From NCBI GenBank assembly GCA_026770025.1, contig JAMXDE010000061.1:186001-250000 (forward strand): 64,000 bases of DNA. Direction: 5' to 3'. The position numbers and the translations under genes were made by a program. This document shows, piece by piece, positions 30,266 through 40,204 of this stretch (within the stretch, counting starts at the first letter, position 1; each line of letters begins with the position of its first letter). Origin of the DNA: Craspedostauros australis. Taxonomy: Eukaryota; Bacillariophyta; Bacillariophyceae; Mastogloiales; Achnanthaceae. The notes below the pieces were generated by a model that searched no databases, was not told the origin of the DNA, and saw nothing but the letters and a program-made list of their open reading frames with translations.

Positions 30266-30805
30266 TCAAAAGAAGATGGCACCGTCATTCTCGTCATCGT
30301 TTGCATCGTCCGCACAATCCATCATGTGCATGGGCGCCGACGATTCCAGGTTGTGCCAGCTCTCACCGCAGCACGACGATGGCCGCATGGTGGCATCATC
30401 CTGCACGACGGCCGAACCCATGGAGGAGAGGGAGGTGTAGGCCCGCCTCGTGTCGGTTGTGCCCCAGCAGGCGCTGCCATTCTCATTGTGTTGCAGGTTG
30501 CGTGGTTGGAAGGGGGATTGTCTCTGATGCAGCTGCTGTTGCGAATGGAAGACGGCGCTGGGATTGTGCGGCGAGCATGGTGCGGCAGGCGATGCGGCGG
30601 AGGATGCCGCTGTTGTCGCGATCGCCTGGTTGCTGGAGTCGCAGCCGTAGCCGTAGTTGTGATCGTAAGTGTAATCATAGCTGTAATCATAGCCGTGATC
30701 GCAGTTGTTGTAGTCAGGAGGGGAAGGAGAGATGGAGAGTGCTGCCAGATTCAGGCAGCTGAGGCCCTGACCTGCAGAGGCCGATTGGAAGGCTTGGTTG
30801 GACAT
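30266..30805 (-). CDS. Hypothetical Tyr/Asp-rich low-complexity protein
   Basis: A 179-aa frame from an ATG in an ACAACAACATG context, the A/C-rich type of leader seen at other genes here. The frame extends further upstream without an ATG. Residues 31-56 alternate Tyr with Asp, His and Gly, and Ala/Ser- and Gln-rich stretches follow. The C-terminus is acidic and ends in GAIFF. There is no membrane span or known domain. The opposite strand is also open over the same bases but gives an Ile/Val-rich, unlikely protein. Existence as a gene is moderately supported only. Confidence 0.45.
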   Translation of the reverse strand: MSNQAFQSASAGQGLSCLNLAALSISPSPPDYNNCDHGYDYSYDYTYDHNYGYGCDSSNQAIATTAASSAASPAAPCSPHNPSAVFHSQQQLHQRQSPFQPRNLQHNENGSACWGTTDTRRAYTSLSSMGSAVVQDDATMRPSSCCGESWHNLESSAPMHMMDCADDANDDENDGAIFF

Positions 30806-32872
30806 GTTGTTGTTGTCGTTGTTGCTTCGGGTGATGCTGAAGGTGATGCTCTGGAAGGAAAACGGTCTGCTCAATGCTCTTTTCTATTCTGCTTGATGTA
30901 TAATAGCAATGCCAATAGCAACGTATAGTTGAGTGACAGTTTTCGTTGATGTGAGATCACGGCGAAGTTGAGAGGCAGGGCAACTTCGGAAATGATCAAC
31001 GCTGTTTTGTGGGACGTTGGTCGGTTCCGATCAAGGGGAGGGGATGGCTGCGGGCGGATCGTCAAGTACGCGTATCGTAGAATAGGTTGTATCGGCTGGA
31101 TGCGAGGCAGAGTAGTCGAATGGTTGGATGGCTTGGATGGTCTGAATGGTCTGAATGGCTTGGGTGATTACTTGATTCGAAACAGATTGTTGTCAAACTG
31201 GGTGTTCGGTTTGGTTTGCACAGAAGAGAAGGCTATGATCTGTGCGAGAAGGAGACTGTTGGAGTGGCTGCGGATTCGTTCTCGTTGGTGTCTGTTGATA
31301 CAGAGGAGGGATGGCTTCTTCTTACTTTGATTGCTTTGGCAGTTTGGCTGTTTGGTTGGTTGTGAGAAGAATCGGTCGTTGGGACGGAGTTTCGCATCTC
31401 TGCTTCTGCTTTTCAGGTTGGGAGCGTGTGTCTGCGCGTGTGCAGGAGATATTTTCTTGTGTGCGTGCTCTGTAGTCGTACACGCTGTAATGTCACGGCT
31501 GCGTTGCACGCCGCTTCTCTGCTTTCTTTGTTTTCTGTGCTTCCTTCCGCTTTTAATGCCTCTTCCGCTCTCTTCTTCGTTCGATGACGCGGCTGATTTC
31601 GATTCCCGATCAGCACTGACACCTTTCGACACCACCCGACTCGTTGCGCGTGCCGCCGCCGTGCTTCTGCGTGTTTGCTGTGTCCGCGTGTTGAATTTGC
31701 ATTTACCACGTTGCTCGTGCGCACACAGCACAACACAAGAGCGTGCACGAATTGTCCGAGTACGCACAGTAGATCGTGCGTATGGTCGTACGCACAGCAC
31801 ACTGTCCCAACGAGAAACGCGACATCGCACGTGGCGCGTCACCAATGCCCCAAAGCAACTGCAACCCAGAATTTCATAAATAACCGTGACACGCACCGAA
31901 AGGCACAAACATCAACCACAACGCGCGACAACTTCTGCGAAGTTCATCGCACATCGATTTTGTGTCAATACGTCAGCCCGCCCATCTTCCATCATTGGTG
32001 GACTTCGATCAGAATCAGCTGCTCCCTGTCAGGAAACCTGCATGACGTATGTTCACTCGCCTTTTTCATCGATGATGTCAACTCAAACCAACACATCTCA
32101 TTGGAGGATTGGTCGCAAAATGCCACATCGAATACCGTTTCAAAGTATCAAGTACTTACTCAGATTTATATTTCAGTTTTCACAATTAACCAAGAGAACC
32201 TCAGCACTCTCACGTCAGCTCCATTTTCCACGTTCGTGGCAATGATTTGTGCACACGTAAGCGCCAAATTGTGGGATTCTCATCGATCTTTTGTACATTG
32301 CGCGTTGTTGCCGTTGTTGCCGTTGATGCCGTCCGTGTTGTTGGCCTTGTTTTGTCGTTTTTGCGGTTAGTGGTGGGATCACTTCAAGGTGGAGCGCTTT
32401 TATCATTCCGGAATTGTCGCAGGGAGTGGTTTGATCCACCGCAACGCAAGACAACATCGTGCAACGTGTGCACACAGACACGATTGCAAGAACACAAATG
32501 ACATCGGCACAAGCGCAAGCAGAGAAAGCACGAGCAAAGTGAGCGCACACTGGACGGAAGGAATCGAGGGGACAAGACCACTGTCGGTAAAACACTGATG
32601 CTGGTAAAACACTACTGTCGGTAGAAGAGGAACAGCCAGTGACAAGACACCATCAACGTTCCCGTCAACCAGATCTCATCCCAAAGCCGAAAGGAATTCA
32701 TTCAAGCAGTCATTCACTCGTTCATCGATCTGTCTTCACACCAATCCACAATCGTCCCATAAAAAAGAAAAGCCCACATCAAGAGCCATCATCACACAAC
32801 ATCAGACATCTCCAGCCACCAACCAACACAACCAATACATCCACTGCATCCAATACAACACACCAAGCCAAC
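30806..32872. other. Intergenic, about 2.1 kb
   Basis: Probable promoters and leaders of the two small flanking genes, which diverge. Open frames on both strands at 31.2-31.9 kb are arginine- or cysteine-rich and judged spurious. The last 300 bases are rich in A and C with almost no G, typical of transcribed leaders in this window. Confidence 0.4.
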
Positions 32873-33211
32873 ATGCCAGGAATCCTCAGCAACTCATACT
32901 CGGCTTCGTCCAGACGCGTCGGCCGTCGTAGATCATCCCTCACGCACGGCACCAGGCAAAGAAGGGGCAGCATGTCCTCTGCTTCCACAGCATCATCACG
33001 ATCTTCGTCAAGATCATCGTCCAGATCGTCATCAACAGCATCGTCAAGATTACCGTCCATCGACATGCCCAACGGACAAAGACGGAGGGTCGCGAGCTCG
33101 GAATACGACGCCCTCATGCCCTCCATGTACGAATCAAGCGACGAGAGTCTCGATTGCAGTACGCACGGCAATAACGACAATGATGAATGGGGACACTTTG
33201 TGGACATCTAA
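32873..33211 (+). CDS. Small Ser/Arg-rich hypothetical protein
   Basis: A 112-aa protein starting MPGILSNSYSAS. The first half is basic, with RRVGRRR and SSLTHGTRQRR. The middle is a run of Ser and Arg (about residues 35-60), and the C-terminal third is acidic (SSDESLD, DNDEWGHFVDI). This is a charge-polarised, probably disordered protein. The frame opens upstream at 32639, but the ATG at 32873, after an A/C-rich leader, is preferred. The family is not recognised. Such SR-rich stretches can be phosphorylated or bind RNA, but nothing here proves that. Confidence 0.55.
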   Translation: MPGILSNSYSASSRRVGRRRSSLTHGTRQRRGSMSSASTASSRSSSRSSSRSSSTASSRLPSIDMPNGQRRRVASSEYDALMPSMYESSDESLDCSTHGNNDNDEWGHFVDI

Positions 33212-34384
33212 GATGCCACTGTCCTTTCATTCTCCAACAGCAACTCTCTCTCAACAAAGGATCCGGCGATGCTCCCCTTTCCGTTCCTTGGAGGAACGGT
33301 CTGATGGCAGATGCACACGCCCACGGATTCCGGCTCATCTCGACGCGTCCATCATGGATGGGTCTGTACCAATACGATCTGCAAATGCAAATGCAACCAC
33401 GCAAGTACCATACAATGTATCGACTGCACAAGTACGAATGTACAGTAACACTAGCACATGAACATTTCAAGCCATACCAATCCAAACCTGCAACCAGCCA
33501 AGCACGTATTCAGTCTTGTACCGTACTATTATTAGAACCCAATACTCCGAGTTTGTTGCACTCCTGTGCATCATTTCCTTCCTGAGTGTTCGTGCCCACA
33601 AATTCACGAACCAGCGAGCGAACATTGGATTCATTCCATCACAGTAATAGGCAGCCAGTTGACGCAACCCATCACGAAAGGTGTCAACAAGGTGAACATC
33701 CAATCAATGATGATCACGGATTCAAAGTATCCCCTTCTCATATGTTGACATGGGAAGCCATCACACATCCTAACCTGGGGCACAAAGCACAAACTGTGAA
33801 TCGCCGATACGGGGCTGGATGATGTCTCCATTCTTCGAATCACTCCATCTGCTCATACCAGTACGTACAGGCATTCTCGATGTCTACTATGCCTTGGCAA
33901 CGACAATCATCCAACTGTGGCCAATGATACTGTCGTGCTTCTTGGAGTAGAGTGTCCTCTGTTCCTCCACCTGCCCCCACTGCCATTGCCGTTTCCATTG
34001 CCGTCCCGACCCTTGCTTGATCCCCACACCCGCAACCACCTACCCCGCGCAGCAATCCTCCCTCGCGTTCCCTGCACCGCCACCGTCACCGCCACTGGCA
34101 GGTGCATAGTTCAGCCACGCATCGCGAGCCATCCCAGCGACAGAGATCCCCACGCAATCACTCTTACCATGCGTCCACCACTCGGAGGCGTGCCGCCGCG
34201 TCAGAGCCCAAAAGACATCGATGCCTCTGCGGTCGCCCAACGCCGTCCGAGTGCCGAATGGGGGCCGTGCCTCGCCCGTATCTGCCGAGAAGCAGTGAAT
34301 GCGCCGAATGCGTTTGCAGGGGCATTCTCACTTTGGTTGCACCGCATGACAGCTCCGTAGACGCGCCGCAGCTGTGTGGCTCCG
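33212..34384. other. Intergenic between the Ser/Arg-rich gene and the SET pseudogene
   Basis: No gene was supported. The part from about 33900 to 34384 lies where the C-terminal half of the decayed SET gene would be expected, but no clear similarity to it was found. Confidence 0.4.
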
Positions 34385-35880
34385 ACTGAAACTTCTCGAG
34401 GTTGGCATACTCTGCGCGTGCCGAATCACTCGCCACCGAGTACAGCTCCGGTCCCAGCTTTCGACGCCTGGACAGCGTGCGCACGAGTTTCCTGCACAGC
34501 ATCAATCTGGTGTTGTGCTCCAGCTCCCTGGATTGAAGCTCACTAGTGGCTTCTTGCGAAACCCCACTGAGACGTGGCTCAAGGACGAAGACGAAGGCCT
34601 TGCAACCGAACAAGGGTCCGCTCTCCGCAATATCTGTGGCCGCCACGAGGCCACGATGGTCGTTGCCACCCTCCTTCGGAATCTGGACGCCAACCCTGCC
34701 TTTGGGTGACATGAACGACGCATGCAAGCGACGCACATCGTTTCTGGCATCGCGATGCATGGCCGGCGGGTCGAAGTGACCCTGCTTCTCCTTCTCCATC
34801 CGAAGGGGCGGTGGCATTGAGGGACACGAACGTTATTCCCTTCGGTTTCTCCTTCAGTAGCTTGGTGACGTGCGCTTGGTCTTGTTGACACAGTTGCGAT
34901 TATCCACGTTGTCGAGATGGACCAAGGCAGTCGAGATGGACCAAGGCAGTCGACAGGCGGAAATGACACTTGGCGTGGTCAGGATCCAGATGATCGAAAA
35001 ACGGCACGGCAATCTGCCTCCACATCTTCCCACTATCCTCGACCCACGTAGATCTGCGCTCTGTTGCTGAGGCAGGCGATCTTGTCGTCTCTGGAGATCG
35101 AAGCATCCTTGTTGGAACTCTTGTAGAGACGATCGGCTGCGTGAAACCTCGCCTTCAACATTGTCTTATGTCCCTCTTGACGAAGATTCGAAGCAGAGAT
35201 GCACCGGGTCCTTTCGCTTGCACGCAGCCAGGTCGGCCCTAGGTCGGTCCTGGATGCTATTCTTGGCCTCCAGCCAGTCCTCTTCATCCAGATAGAGAAG
35301 GACGCATCTCGGATTATCACATCGCAGGACCAGCGGTCGTTGGCGATCAGCCGAAACATTGATCATGTCGCGACGGACGACGGCAACGTGCAGGCCATCC
35401 ATAAAAAGCTTCTTCTGGGTCATCATCTTCCATGAGACATTGGTACGCCCGGAGTTGGATGATGGCGCCGTCGTCATCCTGAACCAGCATCACCGTAGAA
35501 AGGACGCGATCAGGCCTGTGGACGACCGTGACGAACAAAGTGCGCCCCTTATGCACGACCGCGACATTTTGTGCAATCTCTTGCAGAGTGATGGGCTTGG
35601 TGCCTCAGATCTCACCTGCGGGTCCCACCATGTGGGTCTCACACCTCAAGCTGAACTCGTCAACATGAGGATTGAATTCTCTCGAGGATGCGTCCCCTTT
35701 GGATTTGGTGCGCGTCGCCTCATACTCGAACGAAGCTGTGAACTCTCGCACCGGCACTTCATTTGGCGTCAGACGAGCCTCGTGCGTTGGAGGGTTGCTG
35801 GGCTCCTGGTATCTGTCATGGTTCGGAGGAGTGATCTGTTTCATCTTGTGAATCGTATTCATGGTACATCTCTTCAATAT
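34385..35880 (-). pseudogene. Decayed partial copy of the neighbouring TPR-SET gene
   Basis: Pieces in several minus-strand frames match the intact gene at 36156-39017 in the same order. Examples are KGRTLFVTVVHRP for EGYTLFVKVAHKP, PLVLRCDNPRCVLLYLDEEDW for the RCDNPQCIVLYPDEESW region, DDKIACLSNRAQIYV for DKIACLSNRAETYV, and RRLHASFMSPKGRVG for HRLHASFVSPKVKVG. Similarity covers roughly residues 120-563 of the intact protein, with a faint match near residues 36-45. At least four frame changes separate the pieces. The catalytic SET half (NHSCRPNC onward) is not found. It reads as a tandem duplication that has lost function. Confidence 0.85.
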
Positions 35881-36155
35881 CATCGGCCCCCGCTTGCTGA
35901 AGCGGGCCTTGACGAAGGAGCGTGTTTGAACCTACGCTGTGCATCCGTTCGAACTGCTCGACCATGGAAGGCTCATTCGTATCAATGGGATCCAGGACGG
36001 ACTGCTGATTTGGCATTGTGGTATTCCACAGACGTGCTATATAATACTCTACTGAGGTGGGGTACTCTGATGCTCTGGACTATTCTCCTCTCGTCTGCTA
36101 CGATCTTTCCACGACTCAACCAACCATCCGATCCATCCATCGATCGCTGGACACA

Positions 36156-39017
36156 TCAACAACAGCCATTCTTTCGGCGACTGCCCGCTCTCTTGTCTTG
36201 GCGCACTCCTCTGCCCTTCACATCTCTCTCCTCGCCTTCTCCACCATACTCGAATTCGTACTCGCCATTGCCATTGCCGTGGCTGTATCGGATGCTGCGG
36301 TCGCCATCGCGATAGCCAACGCGGGTTGGATGTTTGAGATCGCGTCTCCACACGGCACTCGCCATCTGAGCAAGTTCTCTGCGGACAGCGTAATCAGCCT
36401 CATCCTTCCACCAGCAACTCGAGTACACCAGCGTCAAGCGCATGAAGATGTGTTCGCCAAGCCCACCGCCGGATCGTGCGAGCTTCTTGGCATCGCGACG
36501 CGTGGCCGTGGCGAGTTGGCCTGAGAAGCAGTCCATGCGCCGGATCCGTGACAAGGCCCGGATGGCCTTGTCGGGCTTTCCGCACCTCATGGAGGATCCG
36601 ACCACACGCCAAAGCTGCTTGGCGTACGGATACATCGCGCCCCATCCCGCGTACATGGCATCCGCAGCGTTCTCGAAGCATTGCAAGGCCTCAAAGCGTT
36701 GGCCTCGGGCGTTCAGGACAGCACCCTCCATCGTGTACACCTTCTCCAGCACGTCCGCAGCACAGTGCTTGGGGATGGCACGGAACACCTCCAGGATCTC
36801 GTGACGGCGGGCCTCGGAGAGTGCCAGTTGGGCCGCATGCGCCATCTTGAGGCCACGGATCTCAACCAGACTCGCCGCAACCTCGTAGGCTTCGTGGACT
36901 TCCTCCTCGATCTGCTTCAGCTCCGCACGTTGACGGAACATTGCGCATCGATCGCAAGCACATTCGAAGCCTTCACCCTCGCCAGTCCAATCCTTGAACC
37001 TGTCTGCGGTTTCGGCAGTTGTGAAGGCGTTGCAGTACGAGATGCAAATTTCCTCGCCCTTAGGGATGGGGCGCAGTGCCCGGATGAACATGTGGTCGGC
37101 GATCTGATTCCAACAGCAGTTGGGCCTGCAGGAATGGTTGATCAGCGATTCGTTAATCCACAAGCCGGAGCCTCGAGACATGCGTTGCATCGCTACCCTG
37201 GCTCTCATCTTCTCTTCCCGCTCTTCGGGTGCGACACCCATTCGGTAGAGATCCGCCTGGACGCCCTCATCCACAGGATTCGTTGAGAATACGTTGTTGT
37301 ACAAGATTTCCCTCACCTTGTGCAGGTGGATCGTTTCTAGATCGACGTGCTCGGGATACTTCGAAGCACCTGCAAGCTTGAACAGTCGCGGGCCCAGCTT
37401 TGGACGCCTGTGCAACATGGTCACGATCTTGTTGGATAATTCCGCTCGCGAGTTTTCGGTGCACTGCCCGGATCGCAGATCGGAGTGGATCTGGATGGGG
37501 CTAAACTCGTCGTGCGAAGCGTCGACGAAGGCGAAGGCCTTGGAGGCGAACAGGAGATCGCCTTCCTTGATATCCGCGGTCGCCAAGCAGCCGCGGTAGC
37601 TGCCGATGCCTTCCTTGGGGATCTCGGCGCCCACCTTCACCTTCGGCGACACGAAGGACGCGTGCAGTCGATGCACTTTCTTCTCGACGTCACGATGCAT
37701 GGCTTGCAGGTCGAAGTTCCCTTTCTTCTGCTTCTGCATGCGAAGGACGGTGGTCTTGAGGGACTTGAAGCTTGGTTCCTTTGGTTGTTCCATCAGCAGC
37801 TTCGTGAGAAGGTCGTTGGCCTCGCCGACCCTTCCGAGATGAAGCACGGCAGTGGCCAGGCGGAAACGGCACTTGACATGCCCTGGATCCAGATGATCGA
37901 GAACTTTGCGGCAATCCTCCTCGACATCCTCCCACTGCTCTCGGCGCACGTAGGTCTCGGCTCGGTTGCTCAAGCAGGCGATCTTATCTTCCGTGGAGAT
38001 GGACGGATCGTCAATGGCTCGGCTGTACAGACGCTCAGCTTTGTGGAACTTGCGGTTCCCGAATGCTCTGTTGCCCTTTTGGCGAAGATCCGAGGGCGAG
38101 CTTCGCGTATGCGTTGCTTCGGACTTCTTGCGTCGTGTGGAGGAGGCCCTCTTTTGATGCCCGATGCTCCTCATGGCCGTCAACCAAGACTCCTCATCTG
38201 GGTAAAGGACGATGCATTGCGGGTTGTCACACCGGAGGACGAGCGACAAGCGGCGATCATCCTGAGAGTTCTTCATGTGCGGATGCATGATGGCGAGATG
38301 CGTGCCCTCTGGAAAGATCTCTTCCGGACCTTCGTCGTCTGTGACGTAGTTGTACGCGACGAACTGGATCATGTCGCCGTTGTCGTCTTGCACGAGCATC
38401 GCGCTGCCGACAAGGCGGTAGGGTTTGTGTGCGACCTTGACGAAGAGCGTGTAGCCTTCGTGGATATGATTGACCTTGCGGGCGATCTCGTCGAGAGCGA
38501 TTGATTTGGTGCCTTCGATTCCACGTGAAGGCGCCATCGCATTCTGGATACGGGAAGTGACAGTGTTCTTGATGTGGAAACTTACGCCTTCCCCCATCTC
38601 CTTGGCTTGTTCGTTGACGTGGCGATAGGCGGCCACGAACTCTTGCACCGCAAGGAAGTTGGGTTTCAACTGGGCAGAGTAGACTGGAGGCCCGCGATTC
38701 TGCTGCGACAGACGTTTTGTACGGTCCATGAACCCTCGGAGGCCTCCCGTGTTGATTTCTCGCTCTGCTCGCAATTGGCGCTGCAGTTGAAACAACGGAT
38801 CAGCTTGCTGGAAGTCGCGAACATCGATGCCATTTGGTCCATCGCGGTGCGAGCCCATCGTGGAGTAGTTGGCGTGTCCATACTCATCATCGGAATCGTA
38901 ATCGTGATGAATGGAGCGATGGTGCCTGTCGAAAGCGTCGAAGTCTTCATCAGAATCGTTCTCCCCAATGTGCCTCATGGCTGTCATGAACATCAGCATA
39001 TCAAATGGATCCACCAT
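36156..39017 (-). CDS. TPR- and SET-domain protein (putative lysine methyltransferase)
   Basis: A 953-aa single-exon gene. SET domains transfer methyl groups from S-adenosylmethionine to lysines on histones or other proteins. After an acidic N-terminus and a conserved region of unknown role (about 115-285), TPR repeats run from about 308 to 420. The SET domain follows at about 463-665. It shows GIGSYRGCLATADIKEGDLL at its start, the cofactor-binding NHSCRPNCCWN (627-637) and GEEICISYCN (654-663). A post-SET cysteine cluster, C686, C688, C691 (FECACDRC), comes next. The C-terminal part is helical and TPR-like. No MYND zinc finger is visible, unlike in SMYD proteins. The C-terminus ends GCC, perhaps a lipidation site. 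A decayed relative lies just downstream on the same strand. Confidence 0.9.
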   Translation of the reverse strand: MVDPFDMLMFMTAMRHIGENDSDEDFDAFDRHHRSIHHDYDSDDEYGHANYSTMGSHRDGPNGIDVRDFQQADPLFQLQRQLRAEREINTGGLRGFMDRTKRLSQQNRGPPVYSAQLKPNFLAVQEFVAAYRHVNEQAKEMGEGVSFHIKNTVTSRIQNAMAPSRGIEGTKSIALDEIARKVNHIHEGYTLFVKVAHKPYRLVGSAMLVQDDNGDMIQFVAYNYVTDDEGPEEIFPEGTHLAIMHPHMKNSQDDRRLSLVLRCDNPQCIVLYPDEESWLTAMRSIGHQKRASSTRRKKSEATHTRSSPSDLRQKGNRAFGNRKFHKAERLYSRAIDDPSISTEDKIACLSNRAETYVRREQWEDVEEDCRKVLDHLDPGHVKCRFRLATAVLHLGRVGEANDLLTKLLMEQPKEPSFKSLKTTVLRMQKQKKGNFDLQAMHRDVEKKVHRLHASFVSPKVKVGAEIPKEGIGSYRGCLATADIKEGDLLFASKAFAFVDASHDEFSPIQIHSDLRSGQCTENSRAELSNKIVTMLHRRPKLGPRLFKLAGASKYPEHVDLETIHLHKVREILYNNVFSTNPVDEGVQADLYRMGVAPEEREEKMRARVAMQRMSRGSGLWINESLINHSCRPNCCWNQIADHMFIRALRPIPKGEEICISYCNAFTTAETADRFKDWTGEGEGFECACDRCAMFRQRAELKQIEEEVHEAYEVAASLVEIRGLKMAHAAQLALSEARRHEILEVFRAIPKHCAADVLEKVYTMEGAVLNARGQRFEALQCFENAADAMYAGWGAMYPYAKQLWRVVGSSMRCGKPDKAIRALSRIRRMDCFSGQLATATRRDAKKLARSGGGLGEHIFMRLTLVYSSCWWKDEADYAVRRELAQMASAVWRRDLKHPTRVGYRDGDRSIRYSHGNGNGEYEFEYGGEGEERDVKGRGVRQDKRAGSRRKNGCC

Positions 39018-39959
39018 CTTGCGAGCGCTTGATTGCTTCTTTGCTGGGCTCTACCTTGAGTGTGGTGTCTGGTGTTTGGCCGATCTGGAGAAGCCTCAAG
39101 ATGGAGATGCTGCGAGATGCTCCTGGTGGTTCTTTTATTGCACGAGGTGCAGATTTGTGAGCAATGTTTGTTGGTGCAGAAGGAGATTGATAGAGATGGA
39201 TCCCAACAGCACCTCCTGAGAGGTGGACGGTCGCACACGCATGATCGATGCAAACAATCTTTCGGGTGCGTCTGAACCTACAAGTTCATCTGAAAACTTG
39301 AAAGATGGTTCACAGGAAGAAGATATGGTAGGTACGTCGCAAAGATCTGCAAGTGGCCCGTTCATCAATTTTTCTTTGCGCGTGGCGTTGGTACTGAAAT
39401 GATCCCTCGCCGTCTTTGAAATTTGTTTGCGTAGATGCAGTACTAGCAAGAGGAGAAGTGAGCGAATCGGGTGGAGAAGAAGAGTAATCGATTAGCCAAT
39501 CAACGAAGATCTGAGTGCGGTACGAGTACCATGTAAGTATGAGCACTGGCGGATTGGTCAAAGAAGAAGAAAAGATACGAAATGGGTTGGAGATGGAAGA
39601 AGAAGAAGAAGAGGTCCAAACGTTCAATGTGAGACGATGCTGAGAGGTTTGAGTCCACTTCCAGTCAACAGTGAAGACTGATCCAACCGAGCAAGCCACA
39701 GATGGATGTTACTGAACGCACAAAAGAAGCTCCCATGTATCGCTGCGTCATGCCTTGCATTGCATTGCATGCTGCTCGTACTTACTCTGCAAATCGGCCT
39801 TTCCTCGTCGTGTCGTCGTGCTTGCGCTTGTCGCTGTACTTGAAGGTGCTTGGAGGCATCACATTTGGATGCTCTTGGAGGCACTCCAGAGACTCGCAGA
39901 GTACCCGACGCATTGATCCATTGCGCTGCACTGGACTGTATTGCGCCTGTCCAAATGCA
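39018..39959. other. Intergenic
   Basis: Upstream region of the SET gene. A purine-rich GAAGAAGAA stretch lies at about 39594-39613. No gene was supported. Confidence 0.4.
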
Positions 39960-40204
39960 TCAGAATTCGACGCAAATGGCGTACGCTTGCAGGGTGATGT
40001 GAGACCCGCCACCCTCGGCTTCCAAACGGACGGTCCATCCCGTCGGCACGTTGGTCACGTCGTCGAAGATCGGGCCGTCGAAGGCGATGGTGGCCTCCAT
40101 GTCCTGGAGTGGCGCAGTCCACCATCGCCGGTGGCAAAGGCGCCAGTTGGGCAGTGCGATTCGATCTTGTCGCAGTTCTCGCCGGGTGCGTCGAGGAACC
40201 GCAT
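39960..40204 (-). pseudogene. Frameshifted remnant of a secreted-type Cys/GW domain
   Basis: Two adjacent minus-strand pieces in different frames look like one domain. The first (from about 40204) contains DAPGENCDKIESHCPTGAF and ATGDGG. The second (40100-39960) contains TIAFDGPIFDDV, PTGWTVRLEA and TLQAYAICVEF, then a stop. The order CP-x-G-(x3)-TG-x-GG, then GW, then (T)xxAYA(V/I)C, is familiar from secreted bacterial proteins. Codons in both pieces favour C or G in third position, like the real genes here. The frame changes at about 40101-40106, as if one base were missing. No upstream exon or signal peptide was found. It could be a pseudogene, an unusual splice or a sequence error. Confidence 0.4.

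Noticed and set aside
31168..31908. 246-codon frame on the minus strand and an overlapping frame on the + strand
   Set aside because: Both are Arg/Cys/Thr-rich and mutually overlapping, with no motif; they fit leader or intergenic sequence better.
33900..34384. Possible C-terminal remainder of the SET pseudogene
   Set aside because: Only a Gly-Asn-rich stretch is vaguely similar to the intact C-terminus; too weak to claim.
37485..38504. 339-codon open frame on the + strand
   Set aside because: Antisense of the TPR-SET gene.
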